Positions 11,749 to 23,980 of a stretch of DNA of 64,000 bases are shown one piece after another. The translations under genes were made by a program, and so were the position numbers. The notes beneath the pieces are model-generated. The model did no database searches and was not told the origin of the DNA. It worked only from the letters and a program-made list of their open reading frames with translations. Source of the DNA: Isoetes taiwanensis (taxonomy: Eukaryota; Streptophyta; Lycopodiopsida; Isoetales; Isoetaceae); assembly GCA_021234155.1 (NCBI GenBank), contig JAJEKV010000046.1:1664298-1728297 (forward strand), in the 5' to 3' direction. Position 1 is the first letter of the stretch; every line of letters starts with the position of its first letter.

Positions 11749-12850
11749 AGATGAGAATCTAATTCTAAACCTCAGCTTTGATTGTCCCCAAGCCGCACCT
11801 GCTAGTTCTCTGTGTTTCTGCCGTGATTAGAAGTTTTGAGGTAGGGGCGGATAAGTAGCTGAATTTTTATGGCGTGGATGGCATCGCGTGCTCCTTTCTG
11901 TTTTTGGCTACTCGAAGGTTGGAATCAAGCTCTACCAAGTCGAATGCGGCTCTACTTGTTTACTTTGTTGTGTATTTGCAGGGCCGCTGTCAGGACCTTC
12001 AGGTTTTATGCTGCTTGTGTAGGTTTCTTGCTCCTTCAACAACTTCCTCGGTTTTAGCTGCTTGTGCTGATTGCTTGCCTGCAGACGAGTTGTGGGCTTT
12101 GAATCCTTGCCTGGAGACCATTTGTGGGTGTTTATGAGTTTCCAGTCGTGTTTTTTCTTTTCTAGCCAAATCAGCGCTGCAGATCTCTGGCCGATGTGGT
12201 TTGGGGCTCTGGTGAGGCCATTGTGGCCCGGAGGTTCGAATCCTCCGACCTTGTTTTCTTAGGACCAGGCCCTGTTATCCAAGGTCGCCCATTTGGTCAC
12301 AAAGGTTGTTTTTGGTTGCTTGCATGTTGTTCACATGAAATCAATGTTTTTCACCTACTTGGTTTAGCTATGGCTTCCAACCCGCTTGCTTTTGCTGGAG
12401 CTTCACGACTTCTTGATCCTGCAACAAATGATGCTACAGAGGTCTAGATCAATGCAATGGCATGTTGGCCAGCAAAGCTTTGTGGTCTGTTCACACTGGA
12501 AATCTTAGAGGCCGCCTGGAGCTCCAACCCTATTTTTTGCTTGAGTAAAGGTGTTTGATGCTAATGGTGCAAATGGTCTAGAGAAATGAATTTTTGACGA
12601 AAAAGCAATGGTCCTTTTACACCATACATTTGTGCAAGAGTTTAAGAAACAAAATAACTGGCCTTATATATAAGATTCTATGAAATCTTCCATATTCTGA
12701 AGGCCACGAATGGATAGGCAATTCAGACCATTATAGGCAATTTTGGCATGTACTCAGTAATTTTATCCTAAATTGTTTAGAGGAATCATTGAGAATTTAC
12801 GCGCCGCAGAGCTTTTCAAAACAACTCTTACTATATAATAAACCACATCT
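11749..12850. other. Downstream flank of the BZW-type gene, T-rich; no gene recognised
   Basis: Between the MULE and the end of the minus-strand gene. It includes an isolated 18-base tRNA T-arm-like hairpin, GGAGGTTCGAATCCTCC, at about 12229-12246, without a matching acceptor stem or D arm. Otherwise nothing supported. The poly(A) region of the minus-strand gene probably lies near 12850-13170. Confidence 0.4.
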
Positions 12851-13170
12851 TGCTAAAACTGCAGACCCCAACCAAGCACAGCAAAAAGTTCCGAATCAAT
12901 ATCAGGCAATGCATGAAGCTCAAGTTCCAAATATATCTGCATCTGATAACAGAAAACACTACCAATAACAATAAATACTTTTCTCTTATCTCACTTGAAG
13001 AAATAAACCTCCCACATAAACCTGCTAAGTATTAGCCATCTTAGTTCGAAGAACAAAAAATAAAAAGAACTCACGAGGGCAAAAAGACAAATGTAAACTG
13101 GCTTTCACATCAGCGTGCAGTTTATACACAATAATAATATAATTAGCCCTGATATCATTTATACCAGCGC

Positions 13171-16100
13171 CTAGTCTTCTTCTTCTGCTTCCTCTAGCCA
13201 CTTCACAAAAGGCTCAAGGCTCTTCACAAATGTTTGTCTGTGAAAGATCAAAGAGAAATTAGGCACATATTGGCTTACCAGTGCATTCTATCAAAAATAA
13301 CACCCTACCTCCCCTTTGGATTGGTGCCCTTTCGAAACCATGATAATACAGTATCCTCTGCAAGGACATCCTGGTCATAGAGTGCATGAACTATTTCAGG
13401 GAACAACTTCATTAACTTAGCATCCTCGTAACAGTGTATTTGAATTTTGTACATCAGGTCCATTTCAAGTTTAGCAGTACTACAGAAGGCTCCAAGAAGC
13501 TTTCCCCATTCCTTCACCTGGCACAACCACAATGCTACTGTCAACGCAAATGCTCGCGTATATCAGCAAATAAAGCACATTAGAATATCAATACCAACCT
13601 GACGGAGGGCAAGATTGATGTTTTGCTGCTGGTTTTTTCCAGACCACTGTACAGCATCCATGATAGAATCCCATATAGTCCGCAGTACATCAACATCAGG
13701 CAAGTTCGATTCCTTGCGACGAAGTTTTACCATCTCAATGACTTCAACCATATCTCCATTTGTAGAAATCTGTTCTGTCAACGAAGTCCTTAGTTCCTTC
13801 AGCTTTACATCGAATACCTTCTTGGTATTGTATTCAACTAGCACACCCAAACCTTCCTTGCTGCAATGATTTATGCAGAATCAGAAAAGTGCAGTGGCAA
13901 ATTTAAAACTAAGCAAGCACATGACACCACATGCCTGAAGTGTTCTGCAAATGCCTCTGATGAGCGCTTTTGCATGGGGAAATAATCAAGCATACGATCT
14001 TCCATTTTTGCTCGTTTTAGAAGGGTTATAAGATCATCAAGGCTGTTCTCAACAAGAAATTCTCTGAAGACATCTGTGATGAACAAGAGGACAACTCCCT
14101 TTGCAATAAGGCTGTCATTATGCAATGCTGAAAAGATCGTCTCCGGTGGAAGTCCAGACAGCTTCTGGGAAAAGGTGAGTGCCGTAAAAATGGCCAACTT
14201 CTTGCGGTCTTCCGCTCCATAAAGTTCCTGAATTATGAAAAAATCAGCTTAATACGATAATTCTACAAAATGCAATGCTATGTGTGAACAGCAATTTAAC
14301 TAGGCAATATACCATAATCTACACTACTCACCAATGTCTGGAGCAGCCGTCGCATAACATTTTCAAGGTTCTTTATTAAAAATGGCCGACGTCGGATAAG
14401 TTTCTGTAGATAAAGTACGTATGGCAAAATGCCTGGACGTGATGCTTCACGATTTAATACAGAATATGGCTGTTGTTCACCTTCCTCTGGCTTTGTTGTA
14501 CCAGGCTGGTGACGTCCGCCAGTAAAGATAACCTGGTAGTGACATCACACAACCCCCAATTCACAACTTCACATATATACACTTTTCTACATCCATAAAG
14601 ACAGAAACAATGTTTTGTTGAAACCCACCTCAAAGAAGGTGTCACCATAGCGCGAGAAGTCAAGATCAGAGGCGTCAATGTCCTTGGCAATGAGTTCCTA
14701 ACAAAACACTCAAAATTAGGAAATTACAATTTCGAACAGGCTTTCATTAAGCTCTCAGTGCAATGTGAAATTGGGGCACTAAAAATAGTACATACCAAGT
14801 CACCTGCATGCTCAAGATAGATTTGTATAATTGCATCTGCAAAAGTAGAAGGATCCAACGGAACCGCTATATTCCGTTTGCGGGTTTTAATCCGCGTGCC
14901 ACTGTAACAAATTGAAACGAAAATTAACACTTCCATCACTTGGATGTGCAGTGCGCGATAGCCTATAACAACAAACCCTGCTATCGACACACCAACTAGT
15001 AAAGCTCCTGACAACTAACTTGGTTTCATGATTAATCAAAAAGCAAAGCTTGGCATATAACTCGACTTCGCAATTAATCAGAAAAATGCTGTCAATAAAA
15101 AAAAAAATTACACAGGACCTATAGATGATTATAATAAATGACATAATGCCCAAGCAATTACTATTAATAGAAAGGCCCAGACATTCCAACCTTCCACTCT
15201 ACACCAAAGCCAATGTTACATTAGGTTTCAAAGACTTCATTCTAGTGAAACATTGTATAATCAAGCGTACACATATCCCTTTGTGCCGACAATAATGTGC
15301 AGCTTTTTTAAGTATCAACAGTTTAATATCTACTACATCCACAACTTAACACTGGCCAAACGCTCTCAAGAATGATACTCACCCGAGAGTGGGTTTCTCC
15401 TTGGAGCTGTATAATCCAAACAATATACTATGTCAGAAAGAGAACCAAGCTTTAACATGTAGAACAGAAGAAAGAGGCCAAGGAGTTTATTTCTACATGA
15501 CATTCCATTTGCAAGTGAAAACAGTTAAAAATAAAAGAATTAAGTGGAAAATCCTTCTCTTCACAATATCCTAAACCAGGCGGCCAACATTTTCCCAGTT
15601 CAATCGTATGCACATTATGTTAAATAGGCAAGAAATGAAATGAAATGATATTATTATGAGAGACCTAACAGGACTATAAGACAAATAATAAATTTTGAAT
15701 CAAAAAAAGGGGGAGAAGAAGAAAGAAAGAAAAGCATGATGCTAATCATGCCAATCCAACTCATCTACATCATCCACCATATAATTGTCATCATCATTGT
15801 CGCTTTCTGCCTTCTCACTCTCACTTTGTGTAGCCACAGAGGCTCGTGAAGTGTGTTGGTATACATTCCTCCTCCTTGTTACTTCACATACATATTGCGA
15901 TATTTGTTTTTGTGCGAGAAAAGACGTTGTCCACACTACAAAGCACTCATGTTTCCTAGCAGCAAAGCCTCAGATGCATGACTAGAGGCCCATACTTCAA
16001 TAATGATGACCATATGGACCCATCTGACGTGGCATAGGTAACAGCCCATAATTTTCAGATTGTATGATCTGGATTTGTGCCATGCCGAGGGAGGGGGCTC

Positions 16101-16631
16101 TAAATCGAAGGCGTCCCACCATGTGGGCTGGATGTGAGGACTTGAACTAAGGCCCAATAACGCATTCATATCAGTCATATCAGGTACCTCTTCAACTGTG
16201 ATAAATGATTTCAGCATGCTGTGTGCATTATTTATATACACTTTCGCTTTGAAAGACATTAAAAACTTCAATTTTCCCCACTGATAGTTAGCAAATAAGA
16301 GCATTAAAATTTAGCTTTTCTTCCGGATCTTATTTTCTGATAAAGCTTTTTTTAATATGTCTATCTCTGGATGTTGCAGCAAATGGAATCTGATTTTTAT
16401 CGAATGCTTGCACATATGTACACAGAGAAAGGCATTTGGGTTTCGTGGAAAGCAAATGTAGAATGTTAAGCACTGAATTTTAACCTAACTGCTATCTCCT
16501 AATCAACCACAACCCAACATCGGATCCAGGTCTAATTTCACAACATAGATAATTTGCAGACAGAATCAAAAGGCAGGCATTTAAAACATAAAGAAGAACA
16601 ACAAAAGCATTATTTCTAGAACCCACCTCAT
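13171..16631 (-). CDS. eIF5-mimic / basic leucine zipper and W2 domain-containing (BZW) protein, 9 exons
   Basis: Exons (minus): 16631-16627, 15406-15383, 14901-14796, 14697-14629, 14532-14332, 14227-13935, 13860-13599, 13517-13309 and 13237-13171. Together they give 1236 nt, a start ATG, 411 codons and TAG, matching the family length (about 410-420). The product starts MSSKEKPTLGGTR, followed by basic TRKRNIAVPLDP. The C-terminal W2 domain contains VQWSGKNQQQN, LPEIVH-like LFPEIVHALYDQDVL, a WFRKGTNPKGR motif and the acidic end WLEEAEEED. In known members this domain binds eIF2/eIF3 partners of eIF5 and tunes start-codon stringency in the cytosol. All splice sites are GT-AG except the intron after 13935, which is GC-AG (AG|GCATGT). 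The first coding exon contributes only ATG AG. Neighbours are transposons and there is no operon-like context. The family assignment is firm; the gene name is left open because plant naming varies. Confidence 0.95.
15407..16626 (-). other. First intron of the BZW-type gene (1.2 kb)
   Basis: Donor GTGGGT at 16626, acceptor TATACAG at 15409-15407. Inside, minus-strand open segments at 15742-15990 (ending in the acidic stretch DNDDDNYMVDDVDELDW) and about 15936-16304 look less random than their surroundings. They may be remnants of an inserted mobile element or captured exon. No family was recognised. Confidence 0.6.
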
Positions 16632-16830
16632 AAACCTTGCGGCCGGCAAGAAGACGGTGGAGCAAGAAGGGTTGGATACCTTGCGATCAAATCAGCTCCT
16701 TCAGATATCAGATCAAAGGTTGATCTGCAGAGAAACCTGGGCCGGGGGCCTGGGAAGGACTGAAACAAATGGGTCGCCTGCCAGGCGCCGGCTATCTATG
16801 CCCTCTCTCCTCCTCTGGGAGTATGAATAT
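16632..16830 (-). promoter_or_regulatory. 5' leader and proximal promoter of the BZW-type gene
   Basis: Upstream of the start ATG the minus strand has a TTCTTGCTCCACCGTC-type pyrimidine-rich leader and GC-richer DNA to about 16800, where AT-rich flank begins. I could not place a convincing TATA box. The exact transcription start is unknown. Confidence 0.4.
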
Positions 16831-17504
16831 GGATCAGTATTATTTGGTTCAAGCGGAATGGATATAAGTTTTGGATCCGCATCTGGAGGTCATTGGCTCA
16901 ATATCGACCGTCGATCTGGGCCTTTGGTTTTTTTGTTTAGGTGTCATGGGACATTTACGTATCCATTCCTCTATAACAAATGCACGTTCGAATAAAATCG
17001 GAGAAATGTTTGCTGACAATGTGTGTGTAGTCACTCTGTCTACAATGTTTGTGTAGTTAAATTGATTGATACTCTAGGGTATGGTTGCCCCTTATTGTGA
17101 TCAACCCCTCGTCCTATCGGCATGACATCGCCATGTGTCATGTCGCACGTCAGATTGCGCCGGGTGGGCCCCACGTGTGTTTCCAGTGGACGTTAAATGG
17201 ACGTCCTCTTGTCATTACGGGCTGATCTTATGCATCAGCGACGTTGCCTGCCATCATGCAACTGGTGTCCATAGTTGTGCAACAGAAATCCACACTTGTG
17301 CATGTGTTAAGAACCCTGATCAGGCCAATTCAAAAGGCGAATTCAATGTGGGTTACTTGAATTTGCTCCCATTTCAGCACTCGATTACCAGATCCTAATT
17401 CGAATGCCCAGCTCTCGCTATGGCATCGATCGGGATAAAAGCCAGCCTCTGTCTCAAATTTTCAAACTCCTCAAGATCAGGCTGTGAAGAGCACGATAAT
17501 ATCC

Positions 17505-18865
17505 ATGGTTTCCACAAGAAGACGCAGGGAGATTGGTAGTGAAGCAAGCAACAGGGTTTCTTCAGCAAAGAAGAGGGTCACTGCGCTCAAGAGGAAGCGT
17601 CGTGCACCACAGATCAGTGTTGCAACCCCTACAATGTCAAACGAGGCCAGTGGACTGAAGATCAAATGGCTGACATACTGGACGAGGTTAGTGAGTATGG
17701 TGTATCTGTTAGGGAGGCATCTAGGAGGTCTGGAATCACGGAGTCCACAATAAGGGATTTGTTGTATGGTCAGATATCTCACAAGCAAACTAGTAATTCT
17801 CAAATTCTAACAACTCTTCAAGAAAAAAAATTAGTTCACTGGGCACTTACTATGGCCGAGCAAGGAATGGGGGTTACATTCTCGGCTGTCAAAGAATGAG
17901 AATGAGAATGAGAATGAGAATGATTTTTTATCGTCCACTGAGGCCAATCGGCCTATGGGACCCATAAGGAGCGCAGCAAACTTATTACTGTCCGGGTTAA
18001 AAAAACCCCCGCCCCGAAGGGTTTTCGAGGGAAAAACTGTGGCAGTAATAAGAATGCTGTCAAACTGTACAAGAGAGGGCAGCACAGATGGCTAGGGAAG
18101 GGGGTAATTTAGATTTATCTGGAGTTCCTGGTAGTAAATGGTGGAAACTCTTCAAACAAAGATATCCAGAGGTTGCACTGAGCGAGTGCAGAGATACTAG
18201 ATTTGGATGGGGCACGTGCTATGATCCAACAGAACTTGGATAACTTCTATGCTGGTCTTAGGCCGAGTTTGATTTCCCAGCCTCTAGGATATGGAATGCT
18301 GATGAGACTGGCATCTAGGCTAGGAAGATAAAGGATATGAAGATCATAGGCAGAAAAGGGAAAAATAAAGTGAGTGAGGTTGTCATGAATAGCAGGAAGT
18401 GGGTAACCATACTGATATGTGTAAATGTAGAAGGGTTTAAGATACCTAATATGTATATCTTCAAGGTTACTCGGATGAGGCAAGATAACATTGCCAGATG
18501 TGAGGAGGGGCAATTTAAGCTATTCAGCTCTCAGCTTGGATGACTATAGAACTATTCAAGTCCTGGTTGTCACATTATGCATCGTGGGTCCTAGGTGAAG
18601 TATCCCCATCACAGCCACATCTTATAATCTTGGATGGACATGGTAGCCATGTGGAGCTAGATGTAACTCTAGCAGCTAAGGAGAAGGGCATTCTTTGCTG
18701 TACTGCCAACCACACATCCCATAGGTTACATGTGGCATGCTTTGCTCCATTCAAAGCCTCATTCAAGAGGTTGAGGTCTTCCTACATGGTTAGCAAAGGG
18801 AGGACAGAGCCAAAGAGGGAGGCTATTGCAGAGCTGATCTCACTGCTATTGAAGCAAGGCTAACA
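17505..18865 (+). pseudogene. pogo/Tigger-like (DDE_1) transposase, decayed
   Basis: After ATG at 17505 comes a basic leader. A frameshift near 17640 restores WTEDQMADILDEV, then a psq-type helix-turn-helix (VREASRRSGITESTIRDLL). A 162-bp retroposon interrupts the gene at 17894-18055. Beyond it the CENP-B-like second DNA-binding part continues (GSKWWKLFKQRYPEVAL). The DDE nuclease core shows WNADETG (first D, near 18295), LIILDGHGSHVE (second D, near 18630) and HTSHRLHVACFAPFK (near 18712). There the family motif with QPLD between R and V is deleted, removing the third acidic residue. Stops at about 18242, 18318 and 18541 also break it. In intact relatives the enzyme cuts element ends in the nucleus with TA target duplications. 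Confidence 0.82.
17885..18064 (-). mobile_element. 162-bp LINE/SINE 3'-end retroposon with 9-bp target duplication
   Basis: GCTGTCAAA occurs at 17885-17893 and again at 18056-18064. The 162 bp between carry, on the minus strand, the family 3' module: CCCTCGAAAACCCTTCGGGG, a G-run, TTTTTTTAA, GGTCCCATAGGCCGATTGG, CAGTGGACGATAAAAAA and then an ATTCTC repeat tail (four to five units at 17896-17925). Size and flanks show it is a complete insertion, either a SINE or a strongly 5'-truncated LINE. Confidence 0.85.
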
Positions 18866-20245
18866 CTTAACAACATCAAGGCAGGTTTCAAAGCAACATG
18901 GATATGGCCTTTCAACTCTGAGAAAGTTAAGCCAGGCCAGGAACGTACCAGGTTTGATAGGGTGCCCATAGAGCAACTTGCAGAAATGGTGGAGCGGGAA
19001 GAAGATCCCAACTTTGAGGATGAGAGTTAGAACAGTTCAAGATTGATGAAGTGCAACAGTTATGGGAGGTACAGTTGGATCCATAGTGGATGGCCAGCAG
19101 TCTACTGATGAGCACACACATGCAATTGATGATATGGACATTGCAGATCACGGTGTGCTTGCATCCCAGGTCGAAGGAGCAGAAGTTGGTAACTTCCAAG
19201 CCCCTAGTCCTGTGCAATCCCAACATGTGATGCCATCACTGCCATCTGTGCTACCAAGTCATGTCATGAGATCATCCCATGCACACGTGCATCAATTTCA
19301 AACCATGAGGGCATCACAAGCCTGTGGGCAGCCATCTCAGTCCATAAGGGCCATCTCTAGATCTGGGGGTGCGCGTCTCTAGTGATGGCTTTCGTGAGGC
19401 CTTGGCATCTGAGAAGGCCAGAAGGGTTGAGGTTGAGAAGCTAGGGAATGAGCAAGTTGCAACCAGAAAAATTGAGATTGCTAGCAGGAAAGTGGAAAGG
19501 ATGGAGGCTGCTAAGAAAACACAACAAAATAGAGAAGAAAGAGAGTATAAGAAGAAGGCAGATGCTGCTTTTGAAGCCAGTACTACCAGACTTAGGGAAT
19601 TCATGTACCCTAGTGGTTTGTCGAGGGTGGCTGCAGTCTTTAGCTTCCAAAGGACAATGAATTAAGAGGCGAATAGCAAAAGGTTGGAGGTGAGAAACGG
19701 GATGAGAATGACGCAAGGGTTGAGCCCAATTAGGGCTCCAATTGTTCAAACATCATTTAGACTGGATCATGAATATCAACAGGTTAGTGCCTTGACCACT
19801 CCAGTTATAAATGATCACACAATTGCCCAGGAGAGTGAAGAAGAGATTGAGGTTATATGTAGCTTGGAGAAGACATACATATGCTCGGGTGATGTTGCTA
19901 GTGTGCAAGATACCTGCCTCTGGTCAGGCCTGTCCCGAACTCCACTAGCACAATCAGATCACCAATGAAGACATGGGACTTGGCCAACAAAGAGGGAGGG
20001 ACACAGACACATGCTGAGATTGGCCATGGCAATTCCATAAGGTTGGATACACAAGGATGGGCCAATTACGTTGCAGCCAACACTGGCCCCCAACATGACC
20101 AGGATAAGGCCATAGACAAAGCTAAAATCATTCGAGAAATGGTTGAGATAGGTGTGGACAGGGATATAATCTCCAAGGCCAGGGGATGGATGTGGAGTTG
20201 CAAAGACTATTTTGGTGAAGGCCCACCAAGTTGGAGACGCTAACC
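18866..20245 (+). pseudogene. Downstream part of the pogo-like element: coiled-coil and charged segment
   Basis: An open segment around 19369-19665 is a strong coiled-coil (EKARRVEVEKLGNEQ, then KVERMEAAKK and REEREYKKKAD). A further open segment, 19965-20243, has no family I recognise. Both follow the transposase on the same strand and probably formed its C-terminal extension or a second element gene. An intermediate stop-rich stretch (19020-19060) and frame changes mean none is intact. Confidence 0.45.
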
Positions 20246-21810
20246 GTTGGCCGATAGCACGATAGGTGGCAACTCTAGGACATAGGAGGCCTCGAATGTC
20301 GCGTCCACAATGTAAGCGTGATGAGGCAATAATGCGTCATTGCCCGCTCGTGGGAGTCTGTCGAACGTGCAGAGTGTTTAAGTGGCATGTCAGGTGGCAC
20401 ACTGGCGGCTCCGCGAGTCTATAAGTCTGGCGACGGAAGGCCTGCTTTTGACACGAATGGCGTTGTGGGCATAATGACCCGGATCTCAAACTCTTCCCCT
20501 TCCCCATGATGTGTAATTTCTTAACTTCACATACTTTCGTGAAAATTTGTTCTACAATGTTGTTCTTTCCAAAACCCCCAGCGGTTGCTAAATGTGCAAG
20601 ATTACCACGAGCAATTTGCCTCTTAAGTGTGTGTAACATGGTGACCCTACCCTATAATCTTTGAAAATAAGTAATGTGGGATGTATATGCGGAAATGCTG
20701 ATGACACGGATTTGATAATTTAATCATGGCATTATTTTCTACAATTGTTGTGATGGTTTGGCATAGTTTAAGGGGGTATTCATATCCCTAAACCGTACTT
20801 TGTTGATGTTAGTAAATAAGTTTAGTTTTTGCATGGTCGACCGTTTATTCGAGCCCTTTCCTTTTTGTGAACTCAGGCATGTGCTGCGCGTATCCCCTCG
20901 TCATTTTGACCATGGCCACATGCCCCTCAAAAAAATTTTTTTGCAGTAACGCCCTTGGGCCAAGGCTTTATCGCCTTTAATATCCTGATCCAAGGGCTTA
21001 CACTCGACCTACTCCAATACATATTGAAGTGAAACTTTGTAGGTTATGAGAGCTCAAGGATAACTTCCTATTTGATGGCCACATTGTATGGTTGTTCAAA
21101 AGCATTGCAAAAGCCTCACAATTACAGGCATAGCGATGGTATTTAAACCCCTCCAAGATCCCCTTCCATGCTATTCCCTCAAACAATCATGTACAAGGAC
21201 AAGCTTATCGAATGATTGCAAACAGTAGTTTTCGGGTTATACAATCAAATATCGAATGATGACCCGGTATGCATACATTGTTCTAAATAACTCATTTTAT
21301 AACATAATATTGATGCTACAATTTGTACTTTAGATCATAGAAAAGCTCCAGTTGAAACTTGATGGAATGAGCATCATGATCAGTATATGCTTTGGATGTC
21401 CTATACCAAAGGAGCCTGAAGACATCTGCCTCAACTGCTGTGTACAAGATGTCAAAAGGGAGCTGACACTGCCTGCATGGCAAAATCCATTGAAAATCTA
21501 TACTCCAGATGAATGACAACTGTATCGCAACAATATGTTGATGAGCTAAACACATTGTTGTTAGTTGATTTAAGTGCTTGTCTTTTCAATTAGTAATTCC
21601 GATACTTTGTTGTTAGTTGTAATGCTTTGATATTTGGTGATGTGACTAAATCTGCTCCACTCTTAGCGTTTTGTATTCATTTGGGGATATAGAGAATGCG
21701 AGCATTTAAGTCTATGTACTAAATTGTTACGTTCATACGTGGGATCTATTTTAGCTAAGAATGGAATTGAACGGAGTTGGCTTTTATCACGCACGGGAAA
21801 TATATGGCCA
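20246..21810. other. Intergenic DNA between pogo-like and LINE fragments
   Basis: About 1.5 kb without a supported gene. The right boundary of the pogo-like element is not clear. An imperfect inverted similarity between 17079-17100 (GGTTGCCCCTTATTGTGATC) and 20251-20275 may mark its ends but is not strong enough to assert. Confidence 0.35.
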
Positions 21811-22175
21811 AACAAACAAACAAACAAACAAACAAACAAAGAACAACTGATCTATTACTATCCAGGAATAAAACCCTCGCCCGAAGGGTTTTCGAGGGAA
21901 AAACCTTAGCAATATTAAAGCTTGCTGATGAATTGTACATTTGTACATATCATTTTACTCATCAGGGGCACAATTGAAGGTGTGTTCATCATCACATATA
22001 GCGGTTGGTCAGTTGTAATCAATCTGACATATAACGCCCAAAAAGGTACACATGCTGGGCAATTTTGAAGAGTATAACACTCATCTTCAATAGATCTGCT
22101 TCGCAGCATTGGCAGCCCTAGCCCATCTGCTTGTCTCAATTCTGAGGCGGTGTGCTTCTGTGTGAATGGATACAA
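21811..22175 (-). mobile_element. 5'-truncated LINE: zinc-binding C-terminus, 3' UTR and TTTG tail
   Basis: The minus strand encodes IEDECYTLQNCPACVPFW, the zinc-binding region (ED..C..L..CP) found at the C-terminus of this LINE's reverse transcriptase, as at 28200 and 56600. It is followed by the 3' hairpin block CCCTCGAAAACCCTTCGGGC. The copy ends in seven TTTG units (21811-21840 as CAAA). The GGTCCCAT...GTGGACG part is missing here. Confidence 0.75.
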
Positions 22176-22917
22176 CCACTATAATTACATTAACTTATTT
22201 CATCGTGGACCCCTGGTGAGCATATCTTTAATATGATTTTTGTAGTGTGATGTGTTTATCAGCTCCAACGCACTGTTATTCCAAAGCTTGATTAAGAAAC
22301 ATGTGTCAAGATACTATTTCAGGCGATCGTGATCTTCATTGTCATGCACCTCTATGCACCAATGTTCCTGCACATTACGTTTGGAGAACCAGATGGCTCG
22401 TTTCTCCATTTCACGCTCTAAGGCATTACGGACCTCAGAGTTGAAGGGGTAGGAATCCGGTCTCTTGGAGGCGGATCCCAATACTACTATTGATAACTCA
22501 TCCTAATGGTGGCATTCGAATTAAACATGTTTCATAGAACATGTATACTACATTTTGCAACTTGGGGGAGGGGGGAGGCTCCCAACCACATTAATTTCCC
22601 ACATCTTTTCCCTAGGGACTCTGAGCTTTAGAAAAGTCCATAAAGCATCAATATAAATCCTGTTGTTCATTTCTGTTGCTCTCTATTAAGCCATGCAATG
22701 TAAAAATATGGTCTATAGTGTGATATATAGGCTTACATGTCTGTCCAAGTAGGTGTATTGTTATTCATTATGGTTAGCCCGCTCTTTGCAAAACTGTTGG
22801 TTGTCATTCTAGAGCTGCAGTTGACGATGTGGGCAAAGGAAGTAGAGATGCGTGATCTTTCCATCTCACGCAGGCGGATTTCAGTCATACCACTCCACCA
22901 TTAGTTATATCTTCACT
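22176..22917. other. Decayed repeat DNA upstream of the LINE
   Basis: Contains GGAGAACCAGATGGCTCGTT (about 22381-22400). The same stretch is found inverted near 61415-61440, so both places carry the same dispersed repeat, probably more LINE. No open gene. Confidence 0.4.
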
Positions 22918-23863
22918 CTATGAATCTTGATTGAAGATAGCAGGAATCGTGGGACGTATACTGCTGCTTCGTGGGCTTCGCCAAAGCTTTTGACATTGTG
23001 CCTCGGGGTAAGTTGTGGGATAGATTAAGAAGTTGGGGGGCTCTATGGATCTGCAAAATGTGAAATACAGGCTATATGAGGTATGTTCAAGAAGACTGAT
23101 ACCATTAAGATAGCCGGCCATTAGCAGCAATGGAATATGCTAGGGCTGCCCACTTTTCTCGGCGCTCTTTGGTCTAAGTATTGGCCAGTTGCACGCTTGG
23201 CTTGCTGAACACAGAAGGGGAGGGGAGGAGGAGGCTAAGCTCTTGCATCATATAATCTGATGGCTCACGTATGCTTACCACATGGACCTCTTGGCCTACA
23301 CCCCAGGCGACATGTAGCACCATTTGGATGCTCTGGATACCTTCTGCAAAATCACTGGTATGCGAGTTAACTTGGCCAAGACCAAGGTGCTGCTCGTTTC
23401 ATCACCACGCCAAGCCCAGAGTCCCTTCTTCACCTATCAGGGCCAAAAGAGGCGGCTTCCACCTACAAGTATTGGGGAGTGGAGTTTCCTACTACTACAT
23501 ACTAGAACGTTTTCGTCCAGTTGCATGTCAAAGCGGGCTAGAAGCTACTATATGCCATGCAAAGCAATAGTCACAAGGCAGAGCTATATGTCAGGGGTCA
23601 TCAGTCGCGCTTCTTTCGGGCCTGGTTAGAGCATGTTCTTTCATATTACGGGGTTGAGGTTTGGGGTACGGTGATATCTCCTGTCATCTGAAATGATATC
23701 GAGCAGGTGCAGAAGGCATTCTTAGCTCGAGGCTTGGGGTGAAGTCCATAGTCTCATATCAGATTCTACTGCATGAGACAGGTTTCCTGCCCCTTCAAAG
23801 GGCTGCAATGGACCGCCATATCATCTACTTTCAGAAGGTGCTTGGTCAGTATGATGATACTCA
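22918..23863 (+). pseudogene. LINE reverse transcriptase, 5' part (interrupted by Harbinger)
   Basis: Reading in changing frames: FAKAFDIVPRGKLWDRL (RT palm start), then a YADDLL-equivalent near 23265-23290, FCKITGMRVNLAKTKVLL (the RT region after YxDD) and YWGVEF. The thumb/connection follows, with YYGVEVWG and VQKAFLARGLGVKS, and the ORF at 23739 on (ETGFLPLQRAAMDRHI). The coding sequence is cut at 23863 by a Harbinger element and resumes at 27699. Many indels; not functional. Confidence 0.82.
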
Positions 23864-23880
23864 GGGTGCCTCCCCATTAG
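23864..23880 (+). repeat. Left terminal inverted repeat of Harbinger
   Basis: 17 bp, paired with 27682-27698 with one mismatch. TCA duplication immediately outside. Confidence 0.85.
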
Positions 23881-23980
23881 CCCCAAAACCGACCTTCCCT
23901 TTGCCATGTGTCAAACCCAGTTCCAAAAATGTCATTCCCATTACTAACCCAAATACCTATTTCTGCTGACATGGTGAGGG

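Noticed and set aside
12180-12250. tRNA gene
   Set aside because: A perfect T-arm-like hairpin (GGAGGTTCGAATCCTCC) is present, but no matching acceptor stem, D arm or anticodon arm can be folded at the right distance.
15742-16304. Independent minus-strand gene in the BZW intron
   Set aside because: The open pieces have coding-like composition, but no start context, splice partners or recognised domain. Left as a note on the intron.
17079-20275. Terminal inverted repeats of the pogo-like element
   Set aside because: GGTTGCCCCTTATTGTG near 17079 and an inverted partner near 20265 share only about 14 of 20 bases and no flanking TA pair is obvious.
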